The notes: generated from the letters alone by a model not told the origin. Counted from the first letter of the stretch, positions 10,430 through 18,592 are shown. The stretch: DNA of 47,432 bases from Hydrogenophaga intermedia (GCA_945890705.1 CAMDCY010000005.1:1-47432), one strand, 5' to 3'. Numbers and translations: made by a program.

Positions 10430-11202
10430 GGCAGTTCCACCGAGGGCATGCGGGCCAGGGTGGTGCCCGCACGGTTGCTCAGGTAAGCCGAACCGGTGCG
10501 GGTTTCAAAGAATTTGGGCGATGGCAGCATGACGGCCAATCGGGCGGCTTCGACCCGGCTGAGTTGGGCCGCTGACTTTTTGAAGTAGCGCTGGCTGGCG
10601 GCTTGGGCACCAAACACCCCGTGCCCCCACTCGACGCTGTTGAGGTAGATCGTCAAAATGCGGTCTTTGTCCAGCACGGCTTCGATCATCAAGGCCAGCA
10701 CCAGTTCTTGGCCTTTGCGCAGCAGGTTGCGCTCGCCCGACAAGAAGAGGTTTTTGGCCAACTGTTGGGTGATGGTGGAGCCGCCAATGATTTTGGCCGG
10801 GCGGGTTCGCGGTGGGGCCGCGTTGGGTTTTTGGGCGGCGCGTGCGGCTGCGGCCGCGGCCCGCTTCTCGGCTTGAGCTTGGCGACGTTGGTTTTTGTCC
10901 CATGCCGATTCGATGGCCGCCCAGTCCACACCGGCGTGGTTCACGAAACCACCATCCTCGGAGGCGATGACGGCGCGGCGCAAATGGGTGCTGATGGCCT
11001 TGGGCTCGACCCACTCTTGCGACCAACGCCACGCCTTGTCGCCCAGCAAGGCCTTGACGCCAACGCGGACCATTTCGGACCGCATGAAGGCCGTGCTCTC
11101 AGGCGCGACCACCGCCATGCTCGCGATGCGCGCCAAGAAAAACACTTGCAGCGCCAAACCAGCGAGTAGACACCATGACAGGTAGCGCCAGACAAGCTTC
11201 AT
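10426..11202 (-). CDS. mtgA: Monofunctional peptidoglycan glycosyltransferase MtgA
   Basis: MtgA is a GT51 enzyme that polymerises lipid II at the membrane. The 258-residue product has one N-terminal membrane segment (about residues 7 to 28), the catalytic region [18 protein letters not shown], then [20 protein letters not shown], the GT51 core motif, and [20 protein letters not shown]. Between the two catalytic blocks is an extra Ala/Lys/Pro-rich stretch (roughly residues 100 to 130) not expected in MtgA. The gene starts one base after the TonB-like gene and overlaps ruvC by four. Confidence 0.94.
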   Translation of the reverse strand: MKLVWRYLSWCLLAGLALQVFFLARIASMAVVAPESTAFMRSEMVRVGVKALLGDKAWRWSQEWVEPKAISTHLRRAVIASEDGGFVNHAGVDWAAIESAWDKNQRRQAQAEKRAAAAAARAAQKPNAAPPRTRPAKIIGGSTITQQLAKNLFLSGERNLLRKGQELVLALMIEAVLDKDRILTIYLNSVEWGHGVFGAQAASQRYFKKSAAQLSRVEAARLAVMLPSPKFFETRTGSAYLSNRAGTTLARMPSVELP

Positions 11203-11203
11203 C

Positions 11204-12082
11204 TCACTGGCTCCTCAGCTGGGTTTGGAGGGTTTCGTTGCGCGTGAACCGAAAACGCGAGACCACCACGATGTGGTCGGCTTGGCGACGCATCGCTGGG
11301 GTGAACGCTGAAAAACGTTGTGAACGCACGATGGCTTGAGCACGTCGGTCCAAGGCCGGCGAGCGCGAGCGCTCAGCGATTTCGGTGTCGATGACCTCGC
11401 CGGTGTGGTTCACGGTGATGACCATGGTCAATTCACCGTAGAGTTTTTGGCCGTTTTCCTGAGGGAACTGCTGGGTCCCTTGTTCTTCAATTTGCTGGCG
11501 CAGAGCGTCGTAGTACGCCGCGTACACCGCCTCGCGTGTGGCCGGGCTGATGTAGTGCTTGCGCGGGCGCGCATTTTCTTCTTGGATGCGCTTTTCAATT
11601 TGCGCGAGCATGTTGAGCAGGGCTTGGCGTTTGCGCTCTTCTTCTTGGGCTTGTGGTGTGTTCGCGCTGGCGTTGGGGTCCACCGGCGGGAGTTGTGCGA
11701 TCTGTTGGCGCACTTGCGTGAGTAAGGCCTGTTGACGTTGGCGCAAGGAGGCCAAAGCGGAGGCTTGGGGCTCTGGCGCATTGCCGATTTGAGCCGTCGC
11801 CATGCTGGGCAGGGGGGCGCTGGCCAGGCCTTTTTCGGCGCTACCGCCCCCGGCCAGCGAGGCTTGGGCAATGGCTTGAGCCTGGTCGGGCACTTGGTCG
11901 CTTTGGGTGTTGACCAAGATCACCTCCAGCGGCGTGTTCTTGAACAGGCGGTTAAAGCCTGCTGGGTCCACGGCGCGGATGGTCAACAAGGCGGCGTGAA
12001 AGGCCACGGAAATTCCGAGTGCCCATTGCAGGGTACTGCGTCGCCGAAGCCATCGGATCACGGTTGAGACCATCGCTTGCAT
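11204..12082 (-). CDS. TonB-family energy-transducer-like protein
   Basis: The roughly 292-residue product has an N-terminal membrane anchor (LQWALGISVAFHAALLTI), a long Gln/Ala-rich coiled-coil-prone periplasmic region (LRQRQQALLTQVRQQIAQL and EEERKRQALLNMLAQIEKR), and a TonB C-terminal-like domain (LYGELTMVITVNHTGEVID, then SPALDRRAQAIVRSQRFSAF). TonB proteins couple the proton motive force to outer-membrane transport, but no ExbB/ExbD is nearby, so the role here is not shown. The start is either 12082 (used) or 12073; a CATAAT hexamer ends six bases before 12082. A longer frame to 12136 would overlap the RNB gene. Confidence 0.85.
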   Translation of the reverse strand: MQAMVSTVIRWLRRRSTLQWALGISVAFHAALLTIRAVDPAGFNRLFKNTPLEVILVNTQSDQVPDQAQAIAQASLAGGGSAEKGLASAPLPSMATAQIGNAPEPQASALASLRQRQQALLTQVRQQIAQLPPVDPNASANTPQAQEEERKRQALLNMLAQIEKRIQEENARPRKHYISPATREAVYAAYYDALRQQIEEQGTQQFPQENGQKLYGELTMVITVNHTGEVIDTEIAERSRSPALDRRAQAIVRSQRFSAFTPAMRRQADHIVVVSRFRFTRNETLQTQLRSQ

Positions 12083-12088
12083 GGTCGA

Positions 12089-12094
12089 ATTATG
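12089..12094 (-). promoter_or_regulatory. -10-like CATAAT directly before the TonB-like gene
   Basis: Read on the minus strand, CATAAT is followed by exactly six bases and the ATG at 12082. It overlaps the stop codon of the upstream ribonuclease gene. There is no Shine-Dalgarno, which fits a leaderless start, but no -35 was recognised. Confidence 0.42.
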
Positions 12095-14138
12095 GGGCGG
12101 GATTTTCGACTGGGGGCTCGGCCTCATCCACCTCAATGGCCAAGGCCACAGGGGTGGTCAGAACTGCGTCATCATCCTCGGGGTCGATCAAGGCGTCGTC
12201 ATCGGTGCTGTCGGGGTTGTCCAATCGAGCGACGACGGTGGCCGATATGTCCAAGGCCATGAGGTCGGATCGACCTAAGCGCACGCGGGCTTGCGCACCG
12301 CGTGGCCAGCCATCGGCCCCCATGACGGACATGACCAAGGGCAGCGTGTCGGCGCGCACGAGTTGCTCTTTGATCAGCGTCGCGTCCAGCTCGGTGATGC
12401 CGTTTTGTTCTAGGTACTTCAAGGTCCAGTAGCGTTCCATGCCGCGCTGGAAGTCGTTGTAAGCGCCGTAGGCGGCGTCAAATGCACCGATAACGGCCAA
12501 CAGGTTGGCGTCTTTGGGTTTGAACGGAGCGACCAAGGCGGCGGTGGCGCCGTGGCGCACACAGGCGATGATTTGCCACTGGTTGACCATGTCCACGTAG
12601 CGCCGCAGCGGGGAGGTGCTCCACGCATAGGCTGGCACACCGATGCCCGCGTGTGGCAAGGCTTTGGCGCCCATGCGCACCTTGATGCCCGGCGACAAGC
12701 TGGCTTGGCTGCGGTAAATGCCAGGCACGCCACATTGGGCCAACCATTGGCCCCAGGTGCTGTTGGCCACGATCATGGCTTCGGCCACGATCAGGTCCAG
12801 TGGTGCGCCCCGCTGGCGCAGGCCCATGACGACGGTCTCGTGCCCTTGTGGGCCGCGTTCGCCCACACCGTCCAATTTGAAGGTGTGGTCGGGTCGGTTG
12901 AAGGTTTCTGGCTTGCCACGCACGACCTCGCGTGCGGCTTTGAGGTGTTTGGCCAAGCCGTGCAGCCACGACAACGACGCTTGCCAGCGCTGGGCTTCGG
13001 CAGGGGCCTCGGGGTTGGGCTCGCCCTGCAACCACGCCTCGGTGACGATGTGGTCGATTTGGTCGTGGCGCAGGTTGTCGGCGATCGGCACGCGCTCCAA
13101 GCGGGTGTGGCTGTCGAGCACCGCCAAGCTGGTTTCATCGATGCGGACATACAAAGACACGGCTGGGCAGGCTTGGCCGGCTTGCAGGGTGAAGGCCTGC
13201 ACCACCGTATCGGGCAGCATGGTGATTTTGTGGCCCGGCATGTAGACCGTGGACATGCGTTGTCGCGCGATTTGATCCAAGGCGCTGTCGGGGGCAATCG
13301 ACAGGGCCGGGGCGGCGATGTGGATGCCCAATGTCACGCAGCCGGTTCCCAGGCCTTGAACCGACAAAGCATCGTCGATTTCCGTGGTTTGAGAGTCGTC
13401 GATGGAAAACGCTTGCACGTCGGCCAAGGGCAAGGCTTCGCTCAAACTGGGCACGGCCAACTCGCCAAACCCGGTGCCTTTGGGGAAGTGCTCAAACAGG
13501 AAGCGTTGCCAATGGAATTCGTAAGCGTTTTCAATGGCGCCCGATTGCAGCAACAGGGTCAGTGGGGCTGTGTGGCTGCCGCGCGCGGCTTGAACCACGG
13601 CCTTGTATTCGGGGCTGTTCTTGTCGGGCTTGAACAAGATTTTGTAGAGCTGTGCGCGCACCGGATCGGGGCAGGTGCCGGCCACCAACTCAGCCGCCCA
13701 GGCTTCGATCTGCGCTTGGACTTGCTGCTTTTTCTCAATCGCCACCAAGGCTTGGGCCAAGATGTCGGCGGGGGCTTTTTTGAAGCGACCTTTGCCCATG
13801 CGTCGAAAGTAATGCGGTGCGGATTGCAAGCACAGCAGGGCCGCGGCTTGTTGAACGGCGCTGGGCGGGTCGTCGAAATACACGCCAGCCAAGGCCGCGA
13901 AGTCAAATTCGTCTTCGGGCGCGAATTCGTAGGCCAGTGGCAACTCCATGTCCGCTTGCAAAGCCAAGGCTTGGCTCATCAGGGCGCTGGGTTCGGGCTT
14001 GTCAAAACGCAGCCAAGCGTTGGCGCTTTTGACCTTGACCCGTTTGCCCGAATCGAGCTCCACTTGCAAGGAGTTGTCGGCCTCGGAAAGGATTCGACCG
14101 GTCGTGGGCTTGCCGGCATCGTCAAACAATAAGTGCAT
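12090..14138 (-). CDS. RNB-domain exoribonuclease (RNase II/R family)
   Basis: This 682-residue protein belongs to the RNB family of 3'-5' exoribonucleases. The catalytic segment AFSIDDSQTTEIDDALS carries the four-aspartate pattern of RNase II, and downstream blocks STVYMPGHKITMLPD, APLDLIVAEAMIVANSTWG and AYAWSTSPLRRYVDMVNQW match the conserved RNB core. The N terminus (MHLLFDDAGKPTTGRILSE) resembles the beta-barrel start of this subfamily, and the acidic C terminus may be an S1-like remnant. It is shorter than RNase R and closer to RNase II in size. It is probably the first gene of the unit running to ruvC. In related genomes aroE often follows it, but here the TonB-like gene does. Confidence 0.9.
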   Translation of the reverse strand: MHLLFDDAGKPTTGRILSEADNSLQVELDSGKRVKVKSANAWLRFDKPEPSALMSQALALQADMELPLAYEFAPEDEFDFAALAGVYFDDPPSAVQQAAALLCLQSAPHYFRRMGKGRFKKAPADILAQALVAIEKKQQVQAQIEAWAAELVAGTCPDPVRAQLYKILFKPDKNSPEYKAVVQAARGSHTAPLTLLLQSGAIENAYEFHWQRFLFEHFPKGTGFGELAVPSLSEALPLADVQAFSIDDSQTTEIDDALSVQGLGTGCVTLGIHIAAPALSIAPDSALDQIARQRMSTVYMPGHKITMLPDTVVQAFTLQAGQACPAVSLYVRIDETSLAVLDSHTRLERVPIADNLRHDQIDHIVTEAWLQGEPNPEAPAEAQRWQASLSWLHGLAKHLKAAREVVRGKPETFNRPDHTFKLDGVGERGPQGHETVVMGLRQRGAPLDLIVAEAMIVANSTWGQWLAQCGVPGIYRSQASLSPGIKVRMGAKALPHAGIGVPAYAWSTSPLRRYVDMVNQWQIIACVRHGATAALVAPFKPKDANLLAVIGAFDAAYGAYNDFQRGMERYWTLKYLEQNGITELDATLIKEQLVRADTLPLVMSVMGADGWPRGAQARVRLGRSDLMALDISATVVARLDNPDSTDDDALIDPEDDDAVLTTPVALAIEVDEAEPPVENPAP

Positions 14139-14145
14139 GGAGTCT

Positions 14146-14151
14146 ATTGTC
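14146..14151 (-). promoter_or_regulatory. -10-like GACAAT directly before the RNB gene
   Basis: On the minus strand GACAAT is followed by seven bases and then the ATG at 14138, with no Shine-Dalgarno. It fits the same layout as lpxC and tldD. Confidence 0.4.
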
Positions 14152-14163
14152 CCACGCAGCCCC

Positions 14164-14793
14164 TCAGGCTTTGGGGGGCGATTCGGTTGCCAAGTTCAAA
14201 AAATCCATCAAAGCGTCCATGTGCTGTTCAAAGTCGCTCAGGGCATGGTCGCTGCCCGGCAAGAGCCGCACCGTGGCGTGGGCACAAAACGCTTGCATTT
14301 CACGCCAGTCCAGCACCTCGTCGCCTTGGGCCACGATGGCCCAGTGGCGCTGCCGCTCTTGGTTATGGGCCACGCCTGTGGGGGGCAGGGTGGCCTCCCA
14401 TTCGCGCAACTCCTCGATAAACGCTGGTTGAAAATGCACCCGCTCTTGAGGGTCGTGCCAAGCGGGGTGTTCTCCGATGTGGCGCTGCAAGTCCCTGGAT
14501 GGGTGTGCGGCTGGGTTGATCAAGGCGCTGCGGCAGCCCAAGCGGTGCGACAAGACCCGGGCATAAAAGCCGCCCAAGGAAGAACCCACGACGACCATCT
14601 GCTCGCGCGGCCAGTCGGCCAACCCGTGAAGCAGCAGGTCCATGGCGGCGCGGGGCGACACCGGCAAGGCCGGGCACCACCAATGCACCCCGGGGTGTTG
14701 GCTGCGCACCCGGTGCTCCAGTTGTTGGGCTTTGGTCGATTGGGGGGACGAGCGAAACCCGTGCAGGTAGAGCAGGTGGGTGGTGGGCAGCAT
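14164..14793 (-). CDS. YqiA-like alpha/beta-hydrolase esterase
   Basis: The 209-residue product begins MLPTTHLLYLHGFRSSP, the HGF oxyanion-hole motif of the YqiA/YcfP family, and has the nucleophile elbow VVGSSLGGFYA near residue 80. The likely Asp and His are in WAIVAQGDEVLDW and LLPGSDHALSDF. The family comprises small cytosolic esterases with poorly known natural substrates. I used the internal ATG at 14793, because the longer frame starting at 14868 would extend into the divergent rodA gene. The stop lies 25 bases before the RNB start. Confidence 0.88.
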   Translation of the reverse strand: MLPTTHLLYLHGFRSSPQSTKAQQLEHRVRSQHPGVHWWCPALPVSPRAAMDLLLHGLADWPREQMVVVGSSLGGFYARVLSHRLGCRSALINPAAHPSRDLQRHIGEHPAWHDPQERVHFQPAFIEELREWEATLPPTGVAHNQERQRHWAIVAQGDEVLDWREMQAFCAHATVRLLPGSDHALSDFEQHMDALMDFLNLATESPPKA

Positions 14794-14826
14794 GGTCAAA
14801 ACGCAACAAGTCAAGTTCAGAGCAAG

Positions 14827-14832
14827 GATAAT
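14827..14832 (+). promoter_or_regulatory. -10-like GATAAT before rodA
   Basis: GATAAT ends eight bases before the rodA ATG, inside the 47-base gap between the divergent esterase gene and rodA. No Shine-Dalgarno of normal strength is seen (only GGCAGG). The spacing is slightly longer than in the other cases listed. Confidence 0.35.
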
Positions 14833-14840
14833 GGCAGGCC

Positions 14841-15995
14841 ATGGCCACCACCTTTGACAAACCCTCACTTCAACAACGCATCGTGGCGTCGTTGCAAACC
14901 TATGACGGGCCTTTGCTGTTGGCCGCGCTCATTTTGTCCCTCATCGGCCTGATCACCATGTACTCCGTGGGTGCCGATCATGGTGCCCGTTTTGTGGGCC
15001 ATGCGCGCAACCTCTTGATCGCCGCTGTCGTGATGTTCGCCGTGGCCCAAATTCCACCCCAGCGCATGATGGCCTTGGCCATTCCCATGTACACCATTGG
15101 TGTGGCACTGCTGTTCGCTGTGGAGTTTTTTGGCATCGAGCGCAAGGGCTCGCAGCGCTGGCTCAACATCGGGGTGGTGATCCAGCCCAGTGAGATCATG
15201 AAAGTGGCGCTGCCGCTGATGATGGCTTGGTGGTTTCAGCGCCGCGAGGGACAAATCCGCGCTTTGGATTACGTGGTGGCCGCTGGCTTGCTGATGGTGC
15301 CTTGGGCGCTGATCTTCATCCAGCCCGATTTGGGCACTTCGTTGCTGGTCTTGGCCTCGGGCTTGTTCGTTTTGTTTTTCGCGGGTTTGAGTTGGAAGCT
15401 CATCATCCCGCCGGTGCTCATGGGCTTGGTGGGTGTGACGGTGCTCATCGTGATGGAAGACCCCTGGTGTGCGCCAGGGGTGGACTGGGTGGTCTTGAAA
15501 GATTACCAACGGATTCGGGTGTGCACCTTGCTGGACCCCTTCCAAGACCCCTTGGGTAAAGGTTTTCACATCATCCAAGGCATGATCGCCATTGGTTCGG
15601 GTGGTGCTTGGGGCAAGGGCTATATGCAAGGCACCCAAACCCATTTGGAGTTCATTCCTGAGCGCACCACCGACTTCATCTTTGCGGCCTTCTCTGAAGA
15701 GTTTGGTCTGATCGGTTTCTTGGCTTTGGCGGTGGCCTTTGTGTTTTTGATTGTGCGTGCACTGACGATCGCCTTGGAGGGACCCACGCTCTTTGCCCGT
15801 CTGTTGGCTGGTGCCATGGCCCTGAACATTTTTGTCTATGTCTTCGTGAACATGGGCATGGTCAGCGGCATCTTGCCGGTGGTGGGAGTGCCTTTGCCTT
15901 TCGTGAGTTACGGCGGTACGGCGATGGTCACCATGGGCTTGGGTCTGGGCATTCTGTTGTCCGTGGCCAAGTCCAAACGCTTGATGCAGTCATGA
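14841..15995 (+). CDS. rodA: Rod-shape SEDS glycosyltransferase RodA (MrdB)
   Basis: RodA polymerises lipid II for cell elongation together with PBP2. The 384-residue product has about ten membrane segments and SEDS motifs: GSQRWLNIGVVIQPSEIMK, FIQPDLGTSLLVL, a large loop with DYQRIRVCTLLDPFQDPLG and TDFIFAAFSEEFGLIG, and PLPFVSYGGTAM near the C terminus. It is a paralogue of FtsW (558 to 1823). No mreBCD or PBP2 gene is adjacent in the window. The stop overlaps the next gene by four bases. Confidence 0.96.
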   Translation: MATTFDKPSLQQRIVASLQTYDGPLLLAALILSLIGLITMYSVGADHGARFVGHARNLLIAAVVMFAVAQIPPQRMMALAIPMYTIGVALLFAVEFFGIERKGSQRWLNIGVVIQPSEIMKVALPLMMAWWFQRREGQIRALDYVVAAGLLMVPWALIFIQPDLGTSLLVLASGLFVLFFAGLSWKLIIPPVLMGLVGVTVLIVMEDPWCAPGVDWVVLKDYQRIRVCTLLDPFQDPLGKGFHIIQGMIAIGSGGAWGKGYMQGTQTHLEFIPERTTDFIFAAFSEEFGLIGFLALAVAFVFLIVRALTIALEGPTLFARLLAGAMALNIFVYVFVNMGMVSGILPVVGVPLPFVSYGGTAMVTMGLGLGILLSVAKSKRLMQS

Positions 15996-16897
15996 TGGCT
16001 TGGCCCAACCTCGCTGTGCTGGGCGCTGGCAACATGGGCGGCGCTTTGGTGGCCCGCTTGCGCGAACATGGCGTGTCGGTGGCGGTGTGCGACCCCGATG
16101 CGCAGCGCCAAGCCGAGGCCTTGGCCGTGGGCGCTCAGGTCCTGCCCACCCCCTCGGCCGCCGTGCAAGGCCTGGGCCTCAATGGCGTGGTCTTGATCGT
16201 GGTCGTCAACGACGCGCAATGCGAAGACGTGTTGTGGGGCGAGCAAGGCGCAGCGGCTGCACTGCAAGCCGGACAGACCGTGGTCCTGTGCCCAACCATG
16301 GCCCCTGAGGCGGTGGAGTCCATCGCCGAGCGATTGGTGGCGATGGGCGTGGCTTGTGTGGATGCGCCCATGTCGGGTGGCCCGCTGCGCGCCCGTGCCG
16401 GCACCATGAGCTGGATGCTGGCCGGGCCCAAGGCCGCGTTGGCCCGACACCCCGAGCTCTGGCGTCTGTTGGCCAACCCGGTGTTCCATGTCAGCGAGCG
16501 TTGCGGCGATGGTTCGCGCACCAAACTCGTCAACAACCTCTTGGCCGGCATCAATTTGGTGGGGACGGCCGAGGCCTTGGCCTTGGCCGAGCGCATGGGC
16601 TTGAACCTGAACACCACACTGGATGTGATCGAGCGCTCCAGCGGTCAGAGCTGGATCGGCTCGGACCGCATGCGCCGTGCACTGGCGGGGAATTTCGCAC
16701 CCCTGGCGCACGTGACCCTGCTGGAAAAAGACACCGGTCTGGCCATGGCCGCGGCCCAGCGCGTGGGGTTCGAGGGGCCTTTGGGCGCAGGTGCCACCGC
16801 GGTGTTTGCGCAAACCCGCCAAGCCGGCTGGGCCGAACACGACGACGGCGCGGTGTTTGCGCACCTGCGCGGCGAGGCGCCACCGTCAAAGCCCTAA
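15992..16897 (+). CDS. 3-hydroxyisobutyrate dehydrogenase-family oxidoreductase
   Basis: The 301-residue product has an N-terminal Rossmann fold (LAVLGAGNMGGALVARL), the substrate signature DAPMSGGPLRARAG near residue 125, the catalytic lysine region GDGSRTKLVNNLLAGINL near residue 175, and a helical C-terminal domain. This is the beta-hydroxyacid dehydrogenase family, which includes 3-hydroxyisobutyrate, tartronate semialdehyde and L-threonate dehydrogenases; the substrate cannot be decided from sequence. It overlaps rodA by four bases, and a second ATG follows immediately at 15995. Coupling to rodA is probably for expression, not pathway. Confidence 0.88.
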   Translation: MMAWPNLAVLGAGNMGGALVARLREHGVSVAVCDPDAQRQAEALAVGAQVLPTPSAAVQGLGLNGVVLIVVVNDAQCEDVLWGEQGAAAALQAGQTVVLCPTMAPEAVESIAERLVAMGVACVDAPMSGGPLRARAGTMSWMLAGPKAALARHPELWRLLANPVFHVSERCGDGSRTKLVNNLLAGINLVGTAEALALAERMGLNLNTTLDVIERSSGQSWIGSDRMRRALAGNFAPLAHVTLLEKDTGLAMAAAQRVGFEGPLGAGATAVFAQTRQAGWAEHDDGAVFAHLRGEAPPSKP

Positions 16898-16922
16898 ACC
16901 CCCTGTGCCCACGGGGCTTATC

Positions 16923-16928
16923 TACAAT
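16923..16928 (+). promoter_or_regulatory. -10-like TACAAT directly before tldD
   Basis: TACAATGGCGGC is followed at once by the tldD ATG, so the hexamer ends six bases before the start codon. No Shine-Dalgarno is present. The same AATGGCGGC string recurs before the DUF3426 gene and upstream of ychF. Confidence 0.5.
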
Positions 16929-16934
16929 GGCGGC

Positions 16935-18395
16935 ATGATCAATCAAGCGTCCACCCAGTCCCGTCTCTCCACCGCCCAAGCCAGCTTACTCGATCCCTTT
17001 GGTTTGACGCCCGCCTTGTTGCAGCGCGCCTTGGGCGAGATCATGGCGCGTGGCGTGGACGACGCCGACCTGTACTTTCAAACCACGCGCAGCGAAGGCT
17101 GGAGCTTGGAAGAAGGTATTGTCAAAACCGGCAGCTTCAGCATCGACCAAGGCGTGGGCGTGCGCGCGGTCAGTGGCGAGAAAACCGCCTTTGCCTATTC
17201 CGACGATTTGTCGTGGAGCGCCTTAATCGACGCGGCCCACACGGTGCGCACCATCGCCAACCAAGGCCAACAAGGGCGCGTGAAAATCGCCCGCACCCGG
17301 GTGGCGTCTTCGCGCTCCTTGTACCCCGCGGTGGACCCCATCGCCACTTTGGACAGCACCCAAAAAGTCGCCTTGCTGGAGCGCGTGGAGCGCTTGGCCA
17401 AGGCCAAAGACCCGCGCGTGGTGCAGGTCATGGCCGGTTTGGCGGCCGAGCACGACGTGGTCTTGGTGGCCCGTGCCGACGGCACCATGGCCGCCGATGT
17501 GCGCCCTTTGGTGCGCCTGTCGGTCACGGTGATCGCCGAGCAGGCCGGTCGCCGCGAGGTCGGCTCGGCCGGCGGCGGTGGTCGTTACGGCTTGGCCTAT
17601 TTTGACGACGCCATGGTGCAGTCTTACGTGGACGAGGCCGTGGCCTCGGCCTTGACCAACCTGGACGCGCGTCCCGCGCCGGCCGGTGAAATGACCGTGG
17701 TGTTGGGCGCGGGCTGGCCGGGCATTTTGTTGCACGAAGCCGTGGGCCATGGCTTGGAGGGCGACTTCAACCGCAAAGGCTCCAGCGCGTTTGCGGGGCG
17801 CATCGGCCAGCGCGTGGCGGCCAAGGGCGTGACCGTGCTCGACGACGGCACCATCGCCGACCGCCGCGGCTCGCTCAACATCGACGACGAGGGCAACACC
17901 ACCCAGCGCAACGTGTTGATTGAAGATGGCATCTTGCGCGCCTACATCCAAGACGAACTCAACGCGCGCCTGATGGGCGTCAAGCCTACCGGCAACGGTC
18001 GCCGCGAGAGCTACGCCCACGTGCCCATGCCGCGCATGACCAACACCTACATGCTCGGCGGCGACAAAAGCCCCGAAGAAATCATCGGCAGCATCAAGAA
18101 GGGCTTGTACGCGGCCAACTTCGGCGGTGGCCAAGTCGACATCACCTCGGGCAAATTCGTGTTCTCCGCCAGCCAAGCGTATTGGGTGGAAAACGGCCAA
18201 ATCCAATACCCGGTCAAGGGCGCCACCTTGGTTGGCAGCGGCCCAGAATCGCTCAAAAAAGTCAGCCTGATCGGCAACGACATGAAGCTCGACTCGGGTG
18301 TGGGCACCTGCGGCAAAGAAGGCCAGAGCGTGCCGGTGGGCGTGGGCCAGCCCACGCTGCGCGTGGACGGTTTGACCGTGGGCGGCACGGCCTGA
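16935..18395 (+). CDS. tldD: Metalloprotease subunit TldD
   Basis: TldD is the zinc-bearing subunit of the TldD/TldE (PmbA) protease, known for processing modified peptides such as microcin B17 and for CcdA turnover. The 486-residue product contains the zinc motif HEAVGHGLEGDF near residue 265, the upstream block RREVGSAGGGGRYGLAYF, and the C-terminal PVGVGQPTLRVDGLTVGG. Length fits the family. The partner gene is not in the window. The start was chosen at MINQAST because the longer frame lies within the preceding gene and a -10-like box sits directly before this ATG. Confidence 0.95.
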   Translation: MINQASTQSRLSTAQASLLDPFGLTPALLQRALGEIMARGVDDADLYFQTTRSEGWSLEEGIVKTGSFSIDQGVGVRAVSGEKTAFAYSDDLSWSALIDAAHTVRTIANQGQQGRVKIARTRVASSRSLYPAVDPIATLDSTQKVALLERVERLAKAKDPRVVQVMAGLAAEHDVVLVARADGTMAADVRPLVRLSVTVIAEQAGRREVGSAGGGGRYGLAYFDDAMVQSYVDEAVASALTNLDARPAPAGEMTVVLGAGWPGILLHEAVGHGLEGDFNRKGSSAFAGRIGQRVAAKGVTVLDDGTIADRRGSLNIDDEGNTTQRNVLIEDGILRAYIQDELNARLMGVKPTGNGRRESYAHVPMPRMTNTYMLGGDKSPEEIIGSIKKGLYAANFGGGQVDITSGKFVFSASQAYWVENGQIQYPVKGATLVGSGPESLKKVSLIGNDMKLDSGVGTCGKEGQSVPVGVGQPTLRVDGLTVGGTA

Positions 18396-18417
18396 ACGGC
18401 CTGAGGCCAGCTTGTGC

Positions 18418-18423
18418 TAAAGT
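18418..18423 (+). promoter_or_regulatory. -10-like TAAAGT before the aroG leader peptide
   Basis: TAAAGT, preceded by TGC (extended -10 type), ends seven bases before the ATG of the leader peptide. If used, the leader transcript would start at or next to the leader ATG. No convincing -35 is visible in the end of tldD. Confidence 0.42.
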
Positions 18424-18430
18424 GATTCCC

Positions 18431-18502
18431 ATGAAACGCATCGCTTTCTTTGCTTTTTATTTTTGGTTCTCAGTCCCCGGCGGACGAGAGGCGATGCTGT
18501 AA
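18431..18502 (+). CDS. Aromatic leader peptide of the aroG attenuator
   Basis: A 23-residue frame begins MKRIAFFAFYFWFS and ends in a TAA at 18500 to 18502. Eight consecutive codons (6 to 13) read Phe, Phe, Ala, Phe, Tyr, Phe, Trp, Phe: five Phe, one Tyr and one Trp. That is the hallmark of a ribosome-mediated attenuator sensing charged aromatic tRNAs, like the E. coli PheL and TrpL leaders. It sits directly upstream of a strong intrinsic terminator and then a DAHP synthase gene. The peptide itself probably has no other function. Confidence 0.85.
   Translation: MKRIAFFAFYFWFSVPGGREAML
18468..18489 (+). promoter_or_regulatory. Attenuator 1:2 hairpin and antiterminator segment
   Basis: TCTC-A-GTCC (18468 to 18476) can pair with GGACGAGA (18482 to 18489), giving an eight-pair hairpin with one bulge just after the aromatic codons. 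Inside it, CCGGCGG (18477 to 18483) is an exact copy of the 3' arm of the terminator and can pair fully with the terminator 5' arm CCGCCGG (18525 to 18531). A ribosome stalled on the aromatic codons would open the first hairpin and free this segment to form an antiterminator. The pairing is visible in sequence; the mechanism is inference. Confidence 0.7.
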
Positions 18503-18521
18503 GCAAACCCCGATCTCGATC

Positions 18522-18556
18522 AAACCGCCGGCCCTCACAGCCCGGCGGTTTTTTTT
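18522..18556 (+). terminator. Intrinsic terminator of the aroG attenuator
   Basis: AAACCGCCGG (18522 to 18531) pairs perfectly with CCGGCGGTTT (18542 to 18551), a ten-pair stem with a ten-base loop. Eight T residues (18549 to 18556) follow the G/C part of the stem. It stands 20 bases after the leader stop and 36 bases before the aroG ATG, so it would stop transcription before aroG when aromatic tRNAs are charged. Confidence 0.9.
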
Positions 18557-18592
18557 GACCCATCAACCGTTTGATTTTTTCAGGAGACCCCG

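Noticed and set aside
12552-14132. 526-codon plus-strand open frame opposite the RNB ribonuclease gene
   Set aside because: Antisense shadow; the minus-strand protein carries all the conserved motifs.
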